64,000 nt of DNA, taken from positions 434,087 to 498,086 of the forward strand of contig NZ_PQMB01000001.1 in the NCBI RefSeq assembly GCF_002918555.1, given 5' to 3'. Position 1 is the first letter of the stretch. Each line of letters starts with the position of its first letter. The notes under the pieces were generated by a model that was not told the origin of the DNA, did not search any database, and saw nothing but the letters and a program-made list of their open reading frames with translations. The translations under genes were made by a program, and so were the position numbers. The DNA is from Citrobacter amalonaticus. GTDB lineage: Bacteria; Pseudomonadota; Gammaproteobacteria; Enterobacterales; Enterobacteriaceae. Shown here one piece after another: positions 24,641-34,431 of the stretch.

Positions 24641-25519
24641 CTAGTAACCTTTGACCATTTTTAACAGATATTGCCCGTATGCATTTTTTTTCAGCGGCTC
24701 TGCCAATTTCTTGACCTGTTCTGCCTCAATGAAACCTTTACGATATGCAATCTCTTCCGGGCAAGATACTTTTAACCCCTGACGCTCCTCGATCGTTGCA
24801 ATAAAATTACTTGCCTCAATTAAACTTTGATGAGTACCTGTGTCAAGCCAGGCATAACCACGCCCCATGATCGCAACAGATAAATCTCCTTGTTCCATGT
24901 AGATGCGGTTAATATCGGTAATTTCTAATTCCCCGCGGGCCGAAGGTTTTAATTTTTTTGCAATTTCAACAACACTATTATCATAAAAATATAAGCCTGT
25001 AACTGCATAGTTACTTTTCGGCTCCAGAGGTTTTTCCTCAAGACTGATTGCAGTCCCTTGTTTATCAAATTCAACAACACCATAACGTTCTGGATCGTTG
25101 ACATGATAAGCAAATACGGTTGCACCACTTTGCTGATTAACTGCAGCGTCCATTAATTTTGGCAAGTCATGACCATAGAATATGTTATCACCTAGCACTA
25201 AGGCACAATCATCATTGCCAATGAACTCTTCACCAATAATAAATGCTTGTGCTAATCCATCAGGACTCAGTTGCACTTTATATTGAAGATTCAATCCCCA
25301 TTGGCTACCGTCACCCAAGAGTTGTTCGAACCGTGGCGTGTCCTGTGGTGTACTGATGATAAGGATGTCCCGAATTCCCGCCAGCATAAGTGTAGAGAGC
25401 GGATAATAAATCATAGGCTTATCATAAATGGGCAAAAGTTGCTTACTAACGGCCATTGTAACTGGATAAAGGCGAGTGCCTGAGCCACCAGCTAAAATAA
25501 TCCCTTTACGCATTTTCAT
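24641..25519 (-). CDS. rmlA: Glucose-1-phosphate thymidylyltransferase
   Basis: Makes dTDP-glucose from glucose 1-phosphate and dTTP, the shared precursor for dTDP-rhamnose and the amino-deoxy sugar. In 292 residues, the nucleotidyltransferase motif [13 protein letters not shown] (6-18), [11 protein letters not shown] and VLGDNIFYG are intact. It is highly similar to E. coli RmlA along its length. Confidence 0.97.
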   Translation of the reverse strand: MKMRKGIILAGGSGTRLYPVTMAVSKQLLPIYDKPMIYYPLSTLMLAGIRDILIISTPQDTPRFEQLLGDGSQWGLNLQYKVQLSPDGLAQAFIIGEEFIGNDDCALVLGDNIFYGHDLPKLMDAAVNQQSGATVFAYHVNDPERYGVVEFDKQGTAISLEEKPLEPKSNYAVTGLYFYDNSVVEIAKKLKPSARGELEITDINRIYMEQGDLSVAIMGRGYAWLDTGTHQSLIEASNFIATIEERQGLKVSCPEEIAYRKGFIEAEQVKKLAEPLKKNAYGQYLLKMVKGY

Positions 25520-25571
25520 ATAATCATCTCTTTGTGAACTTAATACCCGGCGCCGGGAATTAAAACAAGCA

Positions 25572-26474
25572 TCAATCTTTAGTAAGTGTAAACAATTCCA
25601 TAAGCATGCGCTTTACACCAATATCCCAATGGGGTAATACCAGTTCAAAACTATTCTGGAATTTTTCCGTGTTCAAACGCGAATTACATGGTCGTTTTGC
25701 TGGGGTAGGATAGGCACTGGTTGGCACCGCATTTAGTCTATTGAGAGACAACTCAATACCTGCTTTTCTTGCTTCATCAAAGACAAGAGAAGCATAGTCA
25801 TACCATGTCGTTGTTCCACTTGCTACAAGATTATACAACCCCGCGACAGAAGGATTTTTTATCGCTACACGAATCGCATGAGCAGTCGCATCGGCCAACA
25901 ACTCTGCTCCGGTGGGTGCACCATATTGATCGCGGATTACAGATAATTCAGTACGCTCTTTCGCCAGACGCAGCATCGTTTTAGCAAAATTATTACCTTT
26001 TCCGGCATAAACCCAGCTTGTGCGGAAAATTAAGTGGTTAGAGCAATGCTCCTGTAATGCTTGCTCACCCGCTAATTTGGTTTCGCCATAGACATTCTGC
26101 GGTGCAGTAGCATCCGTCTCACGCCACGGACACTCTCCTGTTCCCGGGAAAACATAATCCGTTGAATAATGTACCACCAATGCGCCAATTTCAGCAGCGG
26201 CTTTGGCAATTGCCTCAACGCTGGTTGCATTGATTAATTGTGCGAGCTCAACCTCTGATTCCGCTTTATCTACTGCAGTATATGCAGCCGCATTGACAAT
26301 CACGTCGGGACGAAGTGTATGGACTGTTTTTGCCACCGCTTCGGGATTACTGAAATCTCCGCAATAGTCGGTGGAATGGATATCCAAAGCGGTCAGGTTA
26401 CCCAACGGTGCAAGTGCGCGTTGTAATTCCCATCCAACTTGTCCGGTTTTCCCAAAAAGAAGTATATTTATCAC
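25572..26474 (-). CDS. rmlD: dTDP-4-dehydrorhamnose reductase
   Basis: A 300-residue reductase, last step to dTDP-L-rhamnose. Rossmann motif [11 protein letters not shown] at the N terminus, active-site STDYVFPG and the YGETKLAGE (Tyr-x-x-x-Lys) pair. The ATG overlaps the rmlB stop by 4 bp, showing coupling. Confidence 0.97.
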   Translation of the reverse strand: MINILLFGKTGQVGWELQRALAPLGNLTALDIHSTDYCGDFSNPEAVAKTVHTLRPDVIVNAAAYTAVDKAESEVELAQLINATSVEAIAKAAAEIGALVVHYSTDYVFPGTGECPWRETDATAPQNVYGETKLAGEQALQEHCSNHLIFRTSWVYAGKGNNFAKTMLRLAKERTELSVIRDQYGAPTGAELLADATAHAIRVAIKNPSVAGLYNLVASGTTTWYDYASLVFDEARKAGIELSLNRLNAVPTSAYPTPAKRPCNSRLNTEKFQNSFELVLPHWDIGVKRMLMELFTLTKD

Positions 26475-27556
26475 TTACGCTCCCCGTAATTCTGTTTAAT
26501 CCATGTTTGATAAGCACCATTTTTAATATTTTCAACCCATCGGGTATTTGCCAAGTACCATTCAACCGTCTTCCGAATCCCGCTTTCAAACGTTTCTTCT
26601 GGTTTCCAATCTAGCTCCCGACTTATTTTATCTGCATCAATGGCATATCGACGATCATGGCCAGGGCGATCTGCTACATAGGTAATTTGCTCCCGATAGG
26701 AATTTGCTTTAGGTACGATCTCATCTAACAAATCACAAATAGTATATACGACATCGAGATTTTTCTTCTCATTATGACCACCGATATTGTAGGTCTCACC
26801 TGGGGTGCCCTGAGTAACCACGATATATAAAGCACGGGCGTGATCTTCAACATACAGCCAGTCGCGAATCTGATCGCCTTTGCCATAAATTGGCAATGGT
26901 TTTCCTTCCAGGGCATTAAGAATGACCAGTGGAATTAATTTTTCCGGGAAATGATAGGGGCCGTAGTTATTGGAGCAATTCGTAACAATAGTTGGTAATC
27001 CATAAGTGCGCATCCATGCGCGGACTAAATGATCGCTGGAAGCTTTGGACGCAGAATAAGGACTACTTGGCGCATAAGCCGTTGTTTCTATGAAAAGCGG
27101 TAATTCTGCATCATCAGCCATTTCATCCGGATGCGGTAAATCACCATAAACTTCATCTGTGGAAATATGATGAAAACGGAAATAAGATTTTTTCTCATCA
27201 TTTAGTGAATTCCAGTAATTTTTTGCTGCTTCAAGCAAGATATAAGTGCCAACTATATTCGTTTCAATAAAATCTGCTGGCCCAGTAATTGAGCGGTCAA
27301 CGTGACTTTCCGCCGCCAGATGCATCACAGCATCTGGTTTGTACTGTTTGAATATTCGTGCCATTTCTGTAGCATCGCAAATATCAACATGCTCGAAAAA
27401 ATAACGATCGCTACCTGAAATTTCGGCAAGAGATTCAATATTACCCGCATAGGTTAATTTATCGATGTTAACTATGGTATCGCTGGTATTCTTTATAATG
27501 TGACGAACAACGGCAGATCCAATAAAACCTGCGCCACCAGTAATAAGTATTTTCAC
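26471..27556 (-). CDS. rmlB: dTDP-glucose 4,6-dehydratase
   Basis: A 361-residue extended SDR enzyme making dTDP-4-keto-6-deoxyglucose, the branch point between rhamnose and the VioA-like route. NAD motif [15 protein letters not shown] (6-20), [10 protein letters not shown] and the Tyr-x-x-x-Lys in [12 protein letters not shown] are intact. It is the first gene of the O-antigen operon, 72 bp after the JUMPstart/ops element. Confidence 0.97.
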   Translation of the reverse strand: MKILITGGAGFIGSAVVRHIIKNTSDTIVNIDKLTYAGNIESLAEISGSDRYFFEHVDICDATEMARIFKQYKPDAVMHLAAESHVDRSITGPADFIETNIVGTYILLEAAKNYWNSLNDEKKSYFRFHHISTDEVYGDLPHPDEMADDAELPLFIETTAYAPSSPYSASKASSDHLVRAWMRTYGLPTIVTNCSNNYGPYHFPEKLIPLVILNALEGKPLPIYGKGDQIRDWLYVEDHARALYIVVTQGTPGETYNIGGHNEKKNLDVVYTICDLLDEIVPKANSYREQITYVADRPGHDRRYAIDADKISRELDWKPEETFESGIRKTVEWYLANTRWVENIKNGAYQTWIKQNYGERK

Positions 27557-27628
27557 ATTTTATTCCGAATAATATTAAGAGCAGCGTAACTTTTGCTGGT
27601 TCTCAAATTGAATGTTCGAGGTATTACG

Positions 27629-27667
27629 CACGCTACCGCCCCTGGCTCTACAGCTACCAGTGCACTG
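27629..27667 (-). promoter_or_regulatory. JUMPstart with ops element, O-antigen operon
   Basis: The 39-bp stretch read on the minus strand matches JUMPstart and ends in the ops sequence GGCGGTAGCGTG (27640-27629). In Enterobacteriaceae ops pauses RNA polymerase and recruits RfaH, which suppresses termination across long surface-polysaccharide operons. A possible -10 (TATACT, minus strand 27695-27690) lies just upstream; its -35 is poor. Confidence 0.93.
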
Positions 27668-27844
27668 TGTACATGTCAAAAATGTAGGAAGTATACTCCG
27701 AAGAACAACCTTCAGAATCTTACTCAAACGCTAATTGTCTTACCAAATGCGGTCAGAAACAAGAAGAAATGCCACAAATGAGTGACTAAATTTAGTGATT
27801 AACTGCTTGTTATTATTAGAATTCTATAAATAAAAACGACAGGA

Positions 27845-27884
27845 ACATTCTTTGCACGTAGCCCTGACTAAGTGCAAAGAATGT
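27845..27884. other. 13-bp inverted repeat between galF and the O-antigen promoter
   Basis: ACATTCTTTGCAC (27845-27857) and GTGCAAAGAATGT (27872-27884) are perfect inverted repeats with a 14-nt loop. The spacer from galF to rmlB (27557-27933) holds this, the JUMPstart and nothing else recognised. On the minus strand a TTTTTATTT tract begins 6 nt past the stem, so it may be the galF terminator; it is less GC-rich than usual. Confidence 0.6.
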
Positions 27885-27933
27885 CCACTGCCGTTCTCAT
27901 TTTATCGCCTGACTGCAAACGCTCAGTTAAAGT

Positions 27934-28827
27934 TTACTCGTTAAGCAGCTTCTCTATCCCTTTACGGAACTTCGCTCCTTCCTTCAGATTGCGTAGCCCG
28001 TACTTCACAAACGCCTGCATGTAGCCCATTTTCTTACCGCAGTCGTAGCTGTCGCCCGTCATCAGCATCGCGTCAACAGACTGTTTTTTCGCCAGCGCAG
28101 CTATGGCATCCGTCAGCTGGATACGGCCCCAGGCACCGGGTTCGGTTCTTTCCAGTTCTGCCCAGATGTCTGCCGACAACACATAGCGACCTACCGCCAT
28201 CAGATCGGAGTCAAGCGTCTGCGGCTGATCGGGTTTTTCGATAAACTCAACAATGCGACTGACTTTACCTTCATTATCCAACGGTTCTTTAGTCTGAATA
28301 ACAGAATATTCTGAAAGATCGCCCGGCATGCGCCTGGCCAGCACCTGGCTACGGCCCGTTTCTTCAAAACGCGCCACCATCGCGGCAAGGTTATAACGCA
28401 GAGGATCGGCACTCGCGGTGTCGATAATGATATCAGGCAAAACAACCACAAACGGATTGTCACCAATCGCCGGGCGGGCACAAAGAATAGAGTGGCCCAG
28501 GCCCAGAGGCTGCGCCTGACGCACGTTCATAATAGTGACGCCCGGAGGGCAGATAGACTGTACTTCTGCCAGCAGCTGGCGCTTAACGCGCTGCTCAAGA
28601 AGAGACTCTAACTCATAGGAGGTGTCGAAGTGGTTCTCGACGGCGTTCTTGGACGCATGTGTTACCAGGAGGATTTCTTTGATCCCTGCAGCCACAATCT
28701 CGTCAACAATGTACTGGATCATTGGCTTATCGACGATCGGTAACATCTCTTTAGGGATTGCCTTGGTGGCAGGCAACATGCGCATCCCCAGACCAGCTAC
28801 CGGTATAACTGCTTTCAAATTCGTCAT
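27934..28827 (-). CDS. galF: GalF, UTP-glucose-1-phosphate uridylyltransferase-like protein
   Basis: A 297-residue GalU paralogue. The nucleotide motif reads [20 protein letters not shown], with methionine where GalU has threonine (GLGTR), characteristic of GalF. GalF modulates UDP-glucose levels and is the conserved 5' flank of O-antigen clusters. ATG 28827 (MTNLKAVIP) with AGGTGG upstream is the family start; a GTG 12 bp earlier is not needed. Confidence 0.96.
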   Translation of the reverse strand: MTNLKAVIPVAGLGMRMLPATKAIPKEMLPIVDKPMIQYIVDEIVAAGIKEILLVTHASKNAVENHFDTSYELESLLEQRVKRQLLAEVQSICPPGVTIMNVRQAQPLGLGHSILCARPAIGDNPFVVVLPDIIIDTASADPLRYNLAAMVARFEETGRSQVLARRMPGDLSEYSVIQTKEPLDNEGKVSRIVEFIEKPDQPQTLDSDLMAVGRYVLSADIWAELERTEPGAWGRIQLTDAIAALAKKQSVDAMLMTGDSYDCGKKMGYMQAFVKYGLRNLKEGAKFRKGIEKLLNE

Positions 28828-28992
28828 TATTTCATCCACCTGTAAAATGGTTGCTGAATTATAGCTCTTTCACTTGTTTTATCCAGCATGAATTACATAG
28901 CTACTGTACGACGGATCCTACGCTTCTAAGTTACAGATTGCAGTAGTATTAATCTTAAGTACGGTTTCATTTCGCCAGGTATGGTTACAAAA

Positions 28993-30396
28993 TTATCCCC
29001 TCCCCTCCGGTAGCCGAAAGTTGATCGTATCCACATTCACTACCTGGTGGTTAACTCTGTCGATGTCAACCGAACTTTGCCCTTTCTCATTGACAGCGTG
29101 GACATTTGCCAGCGACAGCAATGTGCCCTGTTTAGCCATAAACTTACCGCGCACATCTTTACGCAGATCGAAGTGCATCGTCAGCGCAGGCCCCACAGTA
29201 GAATCCTGCATTACCTTGATATTGCGCAGAAAAAGATGTTGCGGCTTATTATGAAGCTCAAGCGTCGCCCGCTTCATTTCGATATTGGTCAGCGCGACAA
29301 ACGAGGTTGCATTGCCGGATGAAATTTGGATGCCGCGCAGTTTATATACAAGATGTGTGTTATCCAGATGAATATCATTTAATTTAAAATTCTGCGGGAT
29401 AGATAAATATTTCCCTTTCACGACGCCATAACCGATTAACATTCCTGCACTGTTAACCATATCGATATTTTCAATCACAAAATTATCGCAGCCATAAATG
29501 GCAACCGTGGCGTTGTCGATACCGGCTTTTTTACTGAAATCCGGTGTGATATTGCGCGCTTTAACATTACGAATGATAAAGTGTTTCCCGTTCTCCACGT
29601 GCACCAGTTGTCGACAATCCGTGCCGGTGATATTCGCCACCACGAAGTTCTTTACGGTCTGCCGTTCGGGATAAGTGTTATCGTAGGTGCTCCCTGCCAG
29701 GCCAATGCCAATTCCCCAGTTGACCTTGCCATTGGTACAGTTGATACGCTCAATCACATGGTCAGATATCAGAATATTGCTGTCGTTTATCGCTACATTC
29801 CACTCAATGGCATCCCCCTGCAGGTCGCTGAAACGACTGTTGGTGATATGCGCACCGTCCACCTGGTTGTGGAAGCCCTGGCGTAAAATGGCGTAGTTCG
29901 CCTGAGTGACGGTGATGTCATCTATCACCAGATTTCGCATCACCCTTGGCTTCTTACCGCCAATGTAGATCTGCGTTACCGGGCCAAAACCGCTCATCGT
30001 CAGGCTTTTAATTACACAGTCTGACCCCCGCACATCCAGCGTGATATTATGCAGGCTCCCCCCCTTCGCCCCTGTCACTTGGCAACCGTCCTGCAAGACA
30101 AATCGTCCACGCCCGTTGCCGCTCAGACGACCCCGCACCTGCAACGTTTTTCCAGCCGGAATGAAGATACCGGTGTTAATGTTCTCACAGACCAGTCCGG
30201 CAGGAATCACGACGGTTTGCGCCTCGTCAAAGGCCTGTTTAAATGACGCAATCCAGTCTTTGGGATTGTAGTCCTGAATATTAACCGTTTTGCCAGCCCC
30301 AAGCGCTCGGGCGAGGGGAGAATGGAAGAGAGGAAGAGTGGCAAGCACAGAGCTTGCCGTCAGGAAGGTGCGTCGGGAGAGTTTATTCTCTGGCAT
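28993..30396 (-). CDS. wcaM: Colanic acid biosynthesis protein WcaM
   Basis: A 467-residue protein with an N-terminal twin-arginine-type signal (SRRTFLT, hydrophobic stretch about 12-30), implying export in folded form. The body is a repetitive, Asn/Asp-rich series of short beta-strands consistent with a right-handed parallel beta-helix of the polysaccharide lyase/hydrolase type. It is the last gene of the colanic acid operon. Its biochemical role is not firmly established; context suggests polymer processing or release. Confidence 0.92.
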   Translation of the reverse strand: MPENKLSRRTFLTASSVLATLPLFHSPLARALGAGKTVNIQDYNPKDWIASFKQAFDEAQTVVIPAGLVCENINTGIFIPAGKTLQVRGRLSGNGRGRFVLQDGCQVTGAKGGSLHNITLDVRGSDCVIKSLTMSGFGPVTQIYIGGKKPRVMRNLVIDDITVTQANYAILRQGFHNQVDGAHITNSRFSDLQGDAIEWNVAINDSNILISDHVIERINCTNGKVNWGIGIGLAGSTYDNTYPERQTVKNFVVANITGTDCRQLVHVENGKHFIIRNVKARNITPDFSKKAGIDNATVAIYGCDNFVIENIDMVNSAGMLIGYGVVKGKYLSIPQNFKLNDIHLDNTHLVYKLRGIQISSGNATSFVALTNIEMKRATLELHNKPQHLFLRNIKVMQDSTVGPALTMHFDLRKDVRGKFMAKQGTLLSLANVHAVNEKGQSSVDIDRVNHQVVNVDTINFRLPEGRG

Positions 30397-30406
30397 ACAA
30401 CCTCAT

Positions 30407-31627
30407 TCAAATTGTTTGCAACAGGCAAGCCAGCCGTTTATTGATCACCTGCTGGTTAAAATCGTGTTCAACTTTTTCGCGGGCGCGCAGCACCACCGGT
30501 TTCAAGGTTTCGCTGTCGATATGGCTGAACGCCACCAGCTGTGCCGCCAGCGCCTGCGCGTCGTTCTCCGGCACCAGCCAGCCGCTTTGACCGGCATCCA
30601 CCAGTTCGGGAATACCGCTGTGTACGGTAGAAACCACCGGGATGCCCACCGCCATGGCCTCCATTAGCGCGACGGGGATCCCTTCCATATCGCCATCAGC
30701 ACCGGTAACCGAAGGCAACAGGAAGAGATCGGCCTCTTCCAGCATCGCCTTCACCTCGTGGCTGGGCCTGAAGCCAGGCATCTCGATAACATCGTCCAGC
30801 AGGAACTGCTCGATCAGCGTGCGTAAACGCCTCTCCCACGGGCCAATCCCCAGGATGCGATAACGGAATGCAACCCCCTGCGCCTTCAGCTGGCGGCAGG
30901 CTTCAATCGCCACATGCAGCCCTTTCTTCTCGGTAAGGCGCGCAACAGAGATAATTTCCAGCAGCGTCCCCGGCGCTTTAACCGGACGATGGGTGAAACG
31001 CGTCATATCCACCCCCATCCGCGAGACGGCGATCTTCTCAGGCGGACATCCCATCCCTTTCAGTCTTGCCGCCCATAAATCGCTGATGGGCAGCATCAGA
31101 TCGCCACGCCGAAAGAGCTGCTGATACTCTGGCGTGTAGTGGTTAAGCACTTCCCGGCTGGAAATATCAATACCATGGAAGATGGTGGCAATTTTGCCCT
31201 TAAGCACCCCCAGCTCGCGCAGTTTTGCTGCCGTTACCCCCGCCGGGCCAAAATGGGCGATAAATACATCCGCACGAATGGGGTCAGCCACCTGCCCACA
31301 AATGGAAGAAAGGATCAGATTGCGCGATTCGTCGCCATAACGAGAGACATTCAGCGCCTTCCAGGTTGCGATACGATGGAGTCCAGGCAGCGTTTTGACC
31401 GCGCGATGGCGAAGCTTTGCCAGCCGTCCCGATGGCTCATCCTGCAACCAGCGGGTTTTTGCCTCCAGCCCATATTTTGTCCACGAGGCGTGAGTATGGT
31501 GCAAATCCCCCTTCTGCAACGCGATAATCTCCACCTCAAATCCCATATCAATAAACGCGGTGATTTGATTCAGTACGAAGGTTTCCGACGACAGCGGAAA
31601 TTTCAGTAAAAAAAAGCTGACCTTCAT
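30407..31627 (-). CDS. wcaL: Colanic acid glycosyltransferase WcaL
   Basis: A 406-residue GT4-type (GT-B) transferase. The C-terminal donor site shows LLPSVTGADGDMEGIPVALM and ISVARLTEKKGLHVAIEACR. It matches E. coli WcaL by position and length. It is thought to add a galactose of the colanic acid side chain. The ATG overlaps the wcaK stop by 4 bp. Confidence 0.94.
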   Translation of the reverse strand: MKVSFFLLKFPLSSETFVLNQITAFIDMGFEVEIIALQKGDLHHTHASWTKYGLEAKTRWLQDEPSGRLAKLRHRAVKTLPGLHRIATWKALNVSRYGDESRNLILSSICGQVADPIRADVFIAHFGPAGVTAAKLRELGVLKGKIATIFHGIDISSREVLNHYTPEYQQLFRRGDLMLPISDLWAARLKGMGCPPEKIAVSRMGVDMTRFTHRPVKAPGTLLEIISVARLTEKKGLHVAIEACRQLKAQGVAFRYRILGIGPWERRLRTLIEQFLLDDVIEMPGFRPSHEVKAMLEEADLFLLPSVTGADGDMEGIPVALMEAMAVGIPVVSTVHSGIPELVDAGQSGWLVPENDAQALAAQLVAFSHIDSETLKPVVLRAREKVEHDFNQQVINKRLACLLQTI

Positions 31628-32904
31628 TTCCCCTCCCTGATACGCGTCAATACGGATTGCACCATCTGCAAACCTTGCGCCCGTTCACGGCTGACAGCAT
31701 CCCACATCCGCTCGCTTAGCGCAGGTAGCTGGCCCAGCGTATCGGCAACCATCGAGTCCAGGCTCCCATCCAGAAGGTGGCGAATATCGATAGCCATTTC
31801 CGGCATTCCCAACTGCTGCATGATCCCTGCCGATTTATGCTCATAGTTAATCGCAATAGCCGGTGTATCAAAATTCATTGAGATAATGGCGGAATGCAGA
31901 CGTGTCCCCACCGTCAACGCACAGGCTCCCAGAATTTTCCCCATCTCCAGGTCATTAAACTCATCCATCACCACGTGGTAGCGTGACGAATCGCTGACGT
32001 GTTGACGTAAATTCAGCGCCACCATGCGGTCGTCTTTGTTATAGCTGTCAATGCCGGTACAGGTGGAAAGCGCAATCACCTGGTAGCCTTCGTCCAGAAT
32101 ACGATTAACCACCCCGGCAAACGCTTTCTCATAAGCTTGCTGAGTGGTTCCCAGGCGCTGATCAAATGGCGCCAGCTCACGCAGGGTAATCGCCACCGTT
32201 CTCTGTTTTGCCGCCACATCCAGCCAGTGCTGCACCGCATAGCCCGACTCAACGTCATCACGGTGATGGTCGACCAGCCACGCGGTATCAATGCCGTGTT
32301 CTACCTTTGCGGTAGTGATATCGCTACGCTTCATCAGCTCCAGGCTGACGGGTTCGCGCAGAATCAGCGCGTCGCAGTGACCAAAAACATAGTTCGCCAG
32401 CTTATTGAACTGCGCGTCCTGGAAAGGACCAACGCTGTGCCCCATCATGTACAACGGTTTTTTTGCCATAAAGGTACACAGGGCATGTTCAAACTGCGGA
32501 ACACCGTAAAGATCGACAAAGAACGACCCGCCAACCTGGATGATGGCGTCATAGCCCGACAGCAGCCGGACAAAATCAGTGAACCCCTGTGCAATAGCGA
32601 TATTGCGCAGTTTACCGGTATCCGTAACGCGGGAGAGCAGCACCTGATGTTGATAGCGACGACGCAGCACCTTTTTCACCCGCCCCATCATGCCGGCAGC
32701 ATTGTGATGCCGTTTCATCTGTAAAAAGAGCGGGTCGCCCATCACCGGGCGATTTAAAAGCCAGGAAGAACTCACCGGATAACGGCTCATCACGTCCACT
32801 TCCGCATCTGGCTCAAGGTGGTTAATTGCATCCAGGAGGCCACGTAAAATAGCGCTGTCGCCACGGTTGCCACAGGTATGGTTGCCCAGAATGAGTAATT
32901 TCAT
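31624..32904 (-). CDS. wcaK: Colanic acid pyruvyl transferase WcaK
   Basis: A 426-residue polysaccharide pyruvyl transferase family protein, probably adding the terminal pyruvate ketal to colanic acid. Begins MKLLILGNHTCGNRGDSAI with the family's glycine-rich loop; GTRLHSAIISMNF and NYEHKSAGIMQQLG near the C terminus are typical. The second of two adjacent ATGs (32904) is used: GAGG is better spaced and the length equals E. coli WcaK. Confidence 0.94.
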   Translation of the reverse strand: MKLLILGNHTCGNRGDSAILRGLLDAINHLEPDAEVDVMSRYPVSSSWLLNRPVMGDPLFLQMKRHHNAAGMMGRVKKVLRRRYQHQVLLSRVTDTGKLRNIAIAQGFTDFVRLLSGYDAIIQVGGSFFVDLYGVPQFEHALCTFMAKKPLYMMGHSVGPFQDAQFNKLANYVFGHCDALILREPVSLELMKRSDITTAKVEHGIDTAWLVDHHRDDVESGYAVQHWLDVAAKQRTVAITLRELAPFDQRLGTTQQAYEKAFAGVVNRILDEGYQVIALSTCTGIDSYNKDDRMVALNLRQHVSDSSRYHVVMDEFNDLEMGKILGACALTVGTRLHSAIISMNFDTPAIAINYEHKSAGIMQQLGMPEMAIDIRHLLDGSLDSMVADTLGQLPALSERMWDAVSRERAQGLQMVQSVLTRIREGK

Positions 32905-32943
32905 CATAACCTCAGAAGTTTAAAATTGTTGCCGTAGGGACAA

Positions 32944-34422
32944 TTAGCTGGCTCGTAAAAGGGTTTTCATTTTTTCGCTGCGGCAAAACTGACGCTTTAC
33001 CTCCACCACCAGCGGATGGCGCGAGAGCACAATCATCACGGCAAAGGCCAGTGCGCCTGCGGCAATCTGTACGGACAGCAGCCACCCCAGCGGCAAATGC
33101 CCCTGGAGGGCGATACCCAGACCGTAGCTCACCGCGAGGGTGGGAAGAGAGAGATAAAACGGCAGCCACAGACTGAGGATGTACTGCCGATAGCTGGAGC
33201 CCAGCACCGGTTTAATCATCACGAAGTAGCTCAGAATGGTGTTAACGATCTGCACCAGCAAAAAACCCAGCGTCACGCCAGTTGCGCCAGCCAGATGTCC
33301 GCCCACAATAATGGCCGGAATAAACAGAAACGTTTTGAAGACGTTAAATTTGAAGCTGATATCCACACGCGCTTTCGCCATCAGCAGCGAGCCAATCGGG
33401 TTGCCGACGGCACGCAGTAACCCCACCACGCACAGCAGTTGCAGTACAGGGATAATACTGTTCCACTTTTCACCAAAAACCAGCGGCACAACGTTATTGG
33501 AAACCACCATCAGCCCGAGCAGTGCCGGGAAGTTAATCATCCCCACCACAGACAGCAGCTTGTAAAAGTTAATGCGCAGCTTCTCTGTGTCATCCTGAAT
33601 TTTGGCAAAGGCCGGAAACAGCACGCGGGTGATGATGGGGTTGAGCTTCATCGGCGGCACCACCGCCACGTTATACGCAAGGTTGTATCCCCCGGCGACG
33701 CCCGCGCCGAGAATACGCGCCAGCACCAGCGTCGACAGGTTAGTGTTAACGTAGTTGATGATACTGTCCGCCGTCAGCCATGCGCCGAAACGCAGATTGG
33801 ATGAGACGGACGCCAGTGAAAAATACAGTCCCGGACGATAAATTTTGCGCCCAAAGTAGCCAAACAGCAGCGTGCGCACCGCACTGTTAACCAGATAGCC
33901 AAGGATCGCCGTCATCGCCAAAGGCCAGAAATGGGCGCTGACCACCGTAAAGGTAAATCCCGCCAGAACTGAAGAGGTCTCAATCATCCCAATCTTGTTG
34001 AACTCCAGCTCCTTTTGCATCAGCGCCCGGAACTGCTGTCCGTGAGGGATCACCACAAAAACCAGCGACAGCGTTTTGATCAGCGGCGCCAAATCGGGGT
34101 TATGCAACACGCTCCCGATAAAATCGCTAAGCAGAAACACGCCCGCACAAACCACTATGCCGAGACCGACGTTCAGCCAGTACAGCGTGGTAAGTTCAGG
34201 ATGGCTAATCTCTTTGCGCTGAATAATTGAGTTGGCGATCCCAAAGTCCGATAACGTGTCAGCCAGCGCAATAATCACCAGCGACACGGTCAACAGACCA
34301 AACTGGTGATTGTCGATAATGCGGGCCAGAACGGTCATCTGAATCAATCCAAGACCGATGATGATCGCCGTGGCGATGGCGGACCATTTCGCGCCGCTGA
34401 TGGTTTTTTCTCGTAAACTCAT
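32944..34422 (-). CDS. wzxC: Colanic acid flippase WzxC
   Basis: A 492-residue polytopic membrane protein (about 12-14 segments) of the MOP superfamily, starting SLREKTISGAKWSAIATAII as in E. coli WzxC. It translocates the undecaprenyl-linked colanic acid repeat to the periplasm. It lies between wcaJ and wcaK as expected. Confidence 0.95.
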   Translation of the reverse strand: MSLREKTISGAKWSAIATAIIIGLGLIQMTVLARIIDNHQFGLLTVSLVIIALADTLSDFGIANSIIQRKEISHPELTTLYWLNVGLGIVVCAGVFLLSDFIGSVLHNPDLAPLIKTLSLVFVVIPHGQQFRALMQKELEFNKIGMIETSSVLAGFTFTVVSAHFWPLAMTAILGYLVNSAVRTLLFGYFGRKIYRPGLYFSLASVSSNLRFGAWLTADSIINYVNTNLSTLVLARILGAGVAGGYNLAYNVAVVPPMKLNPIITRVLFPAFAKIQDDTEKLRINFYKLLSVVGMINFPALLGLMVVSNNVVPLVFGEKWNSIIPVLQLLCVVGLLRAVGNPIGSLLMAKARVDISFKFNVFKTFLFIPAIIVGGHLAGATGVTLGFLLVQIVNTILSYFVMIKPVLGSSYRQYILSLWLPFYLSLPTLAVSYGLGIALQGHLPLGWLLSVQIAAGALAFAVMIVLSRHPLVVEVKRQFCRSEKMKTLLRAS

Positions 34423-34431
34423 GATCGTTCC

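Noticed and set aside
27593-27781. 62-residue plus-strand frame over the JUMPstart region
   Set aside because: It reads through the conserved JUMPstart/ops DNA on the non-template side and encodes nothing recognisable.
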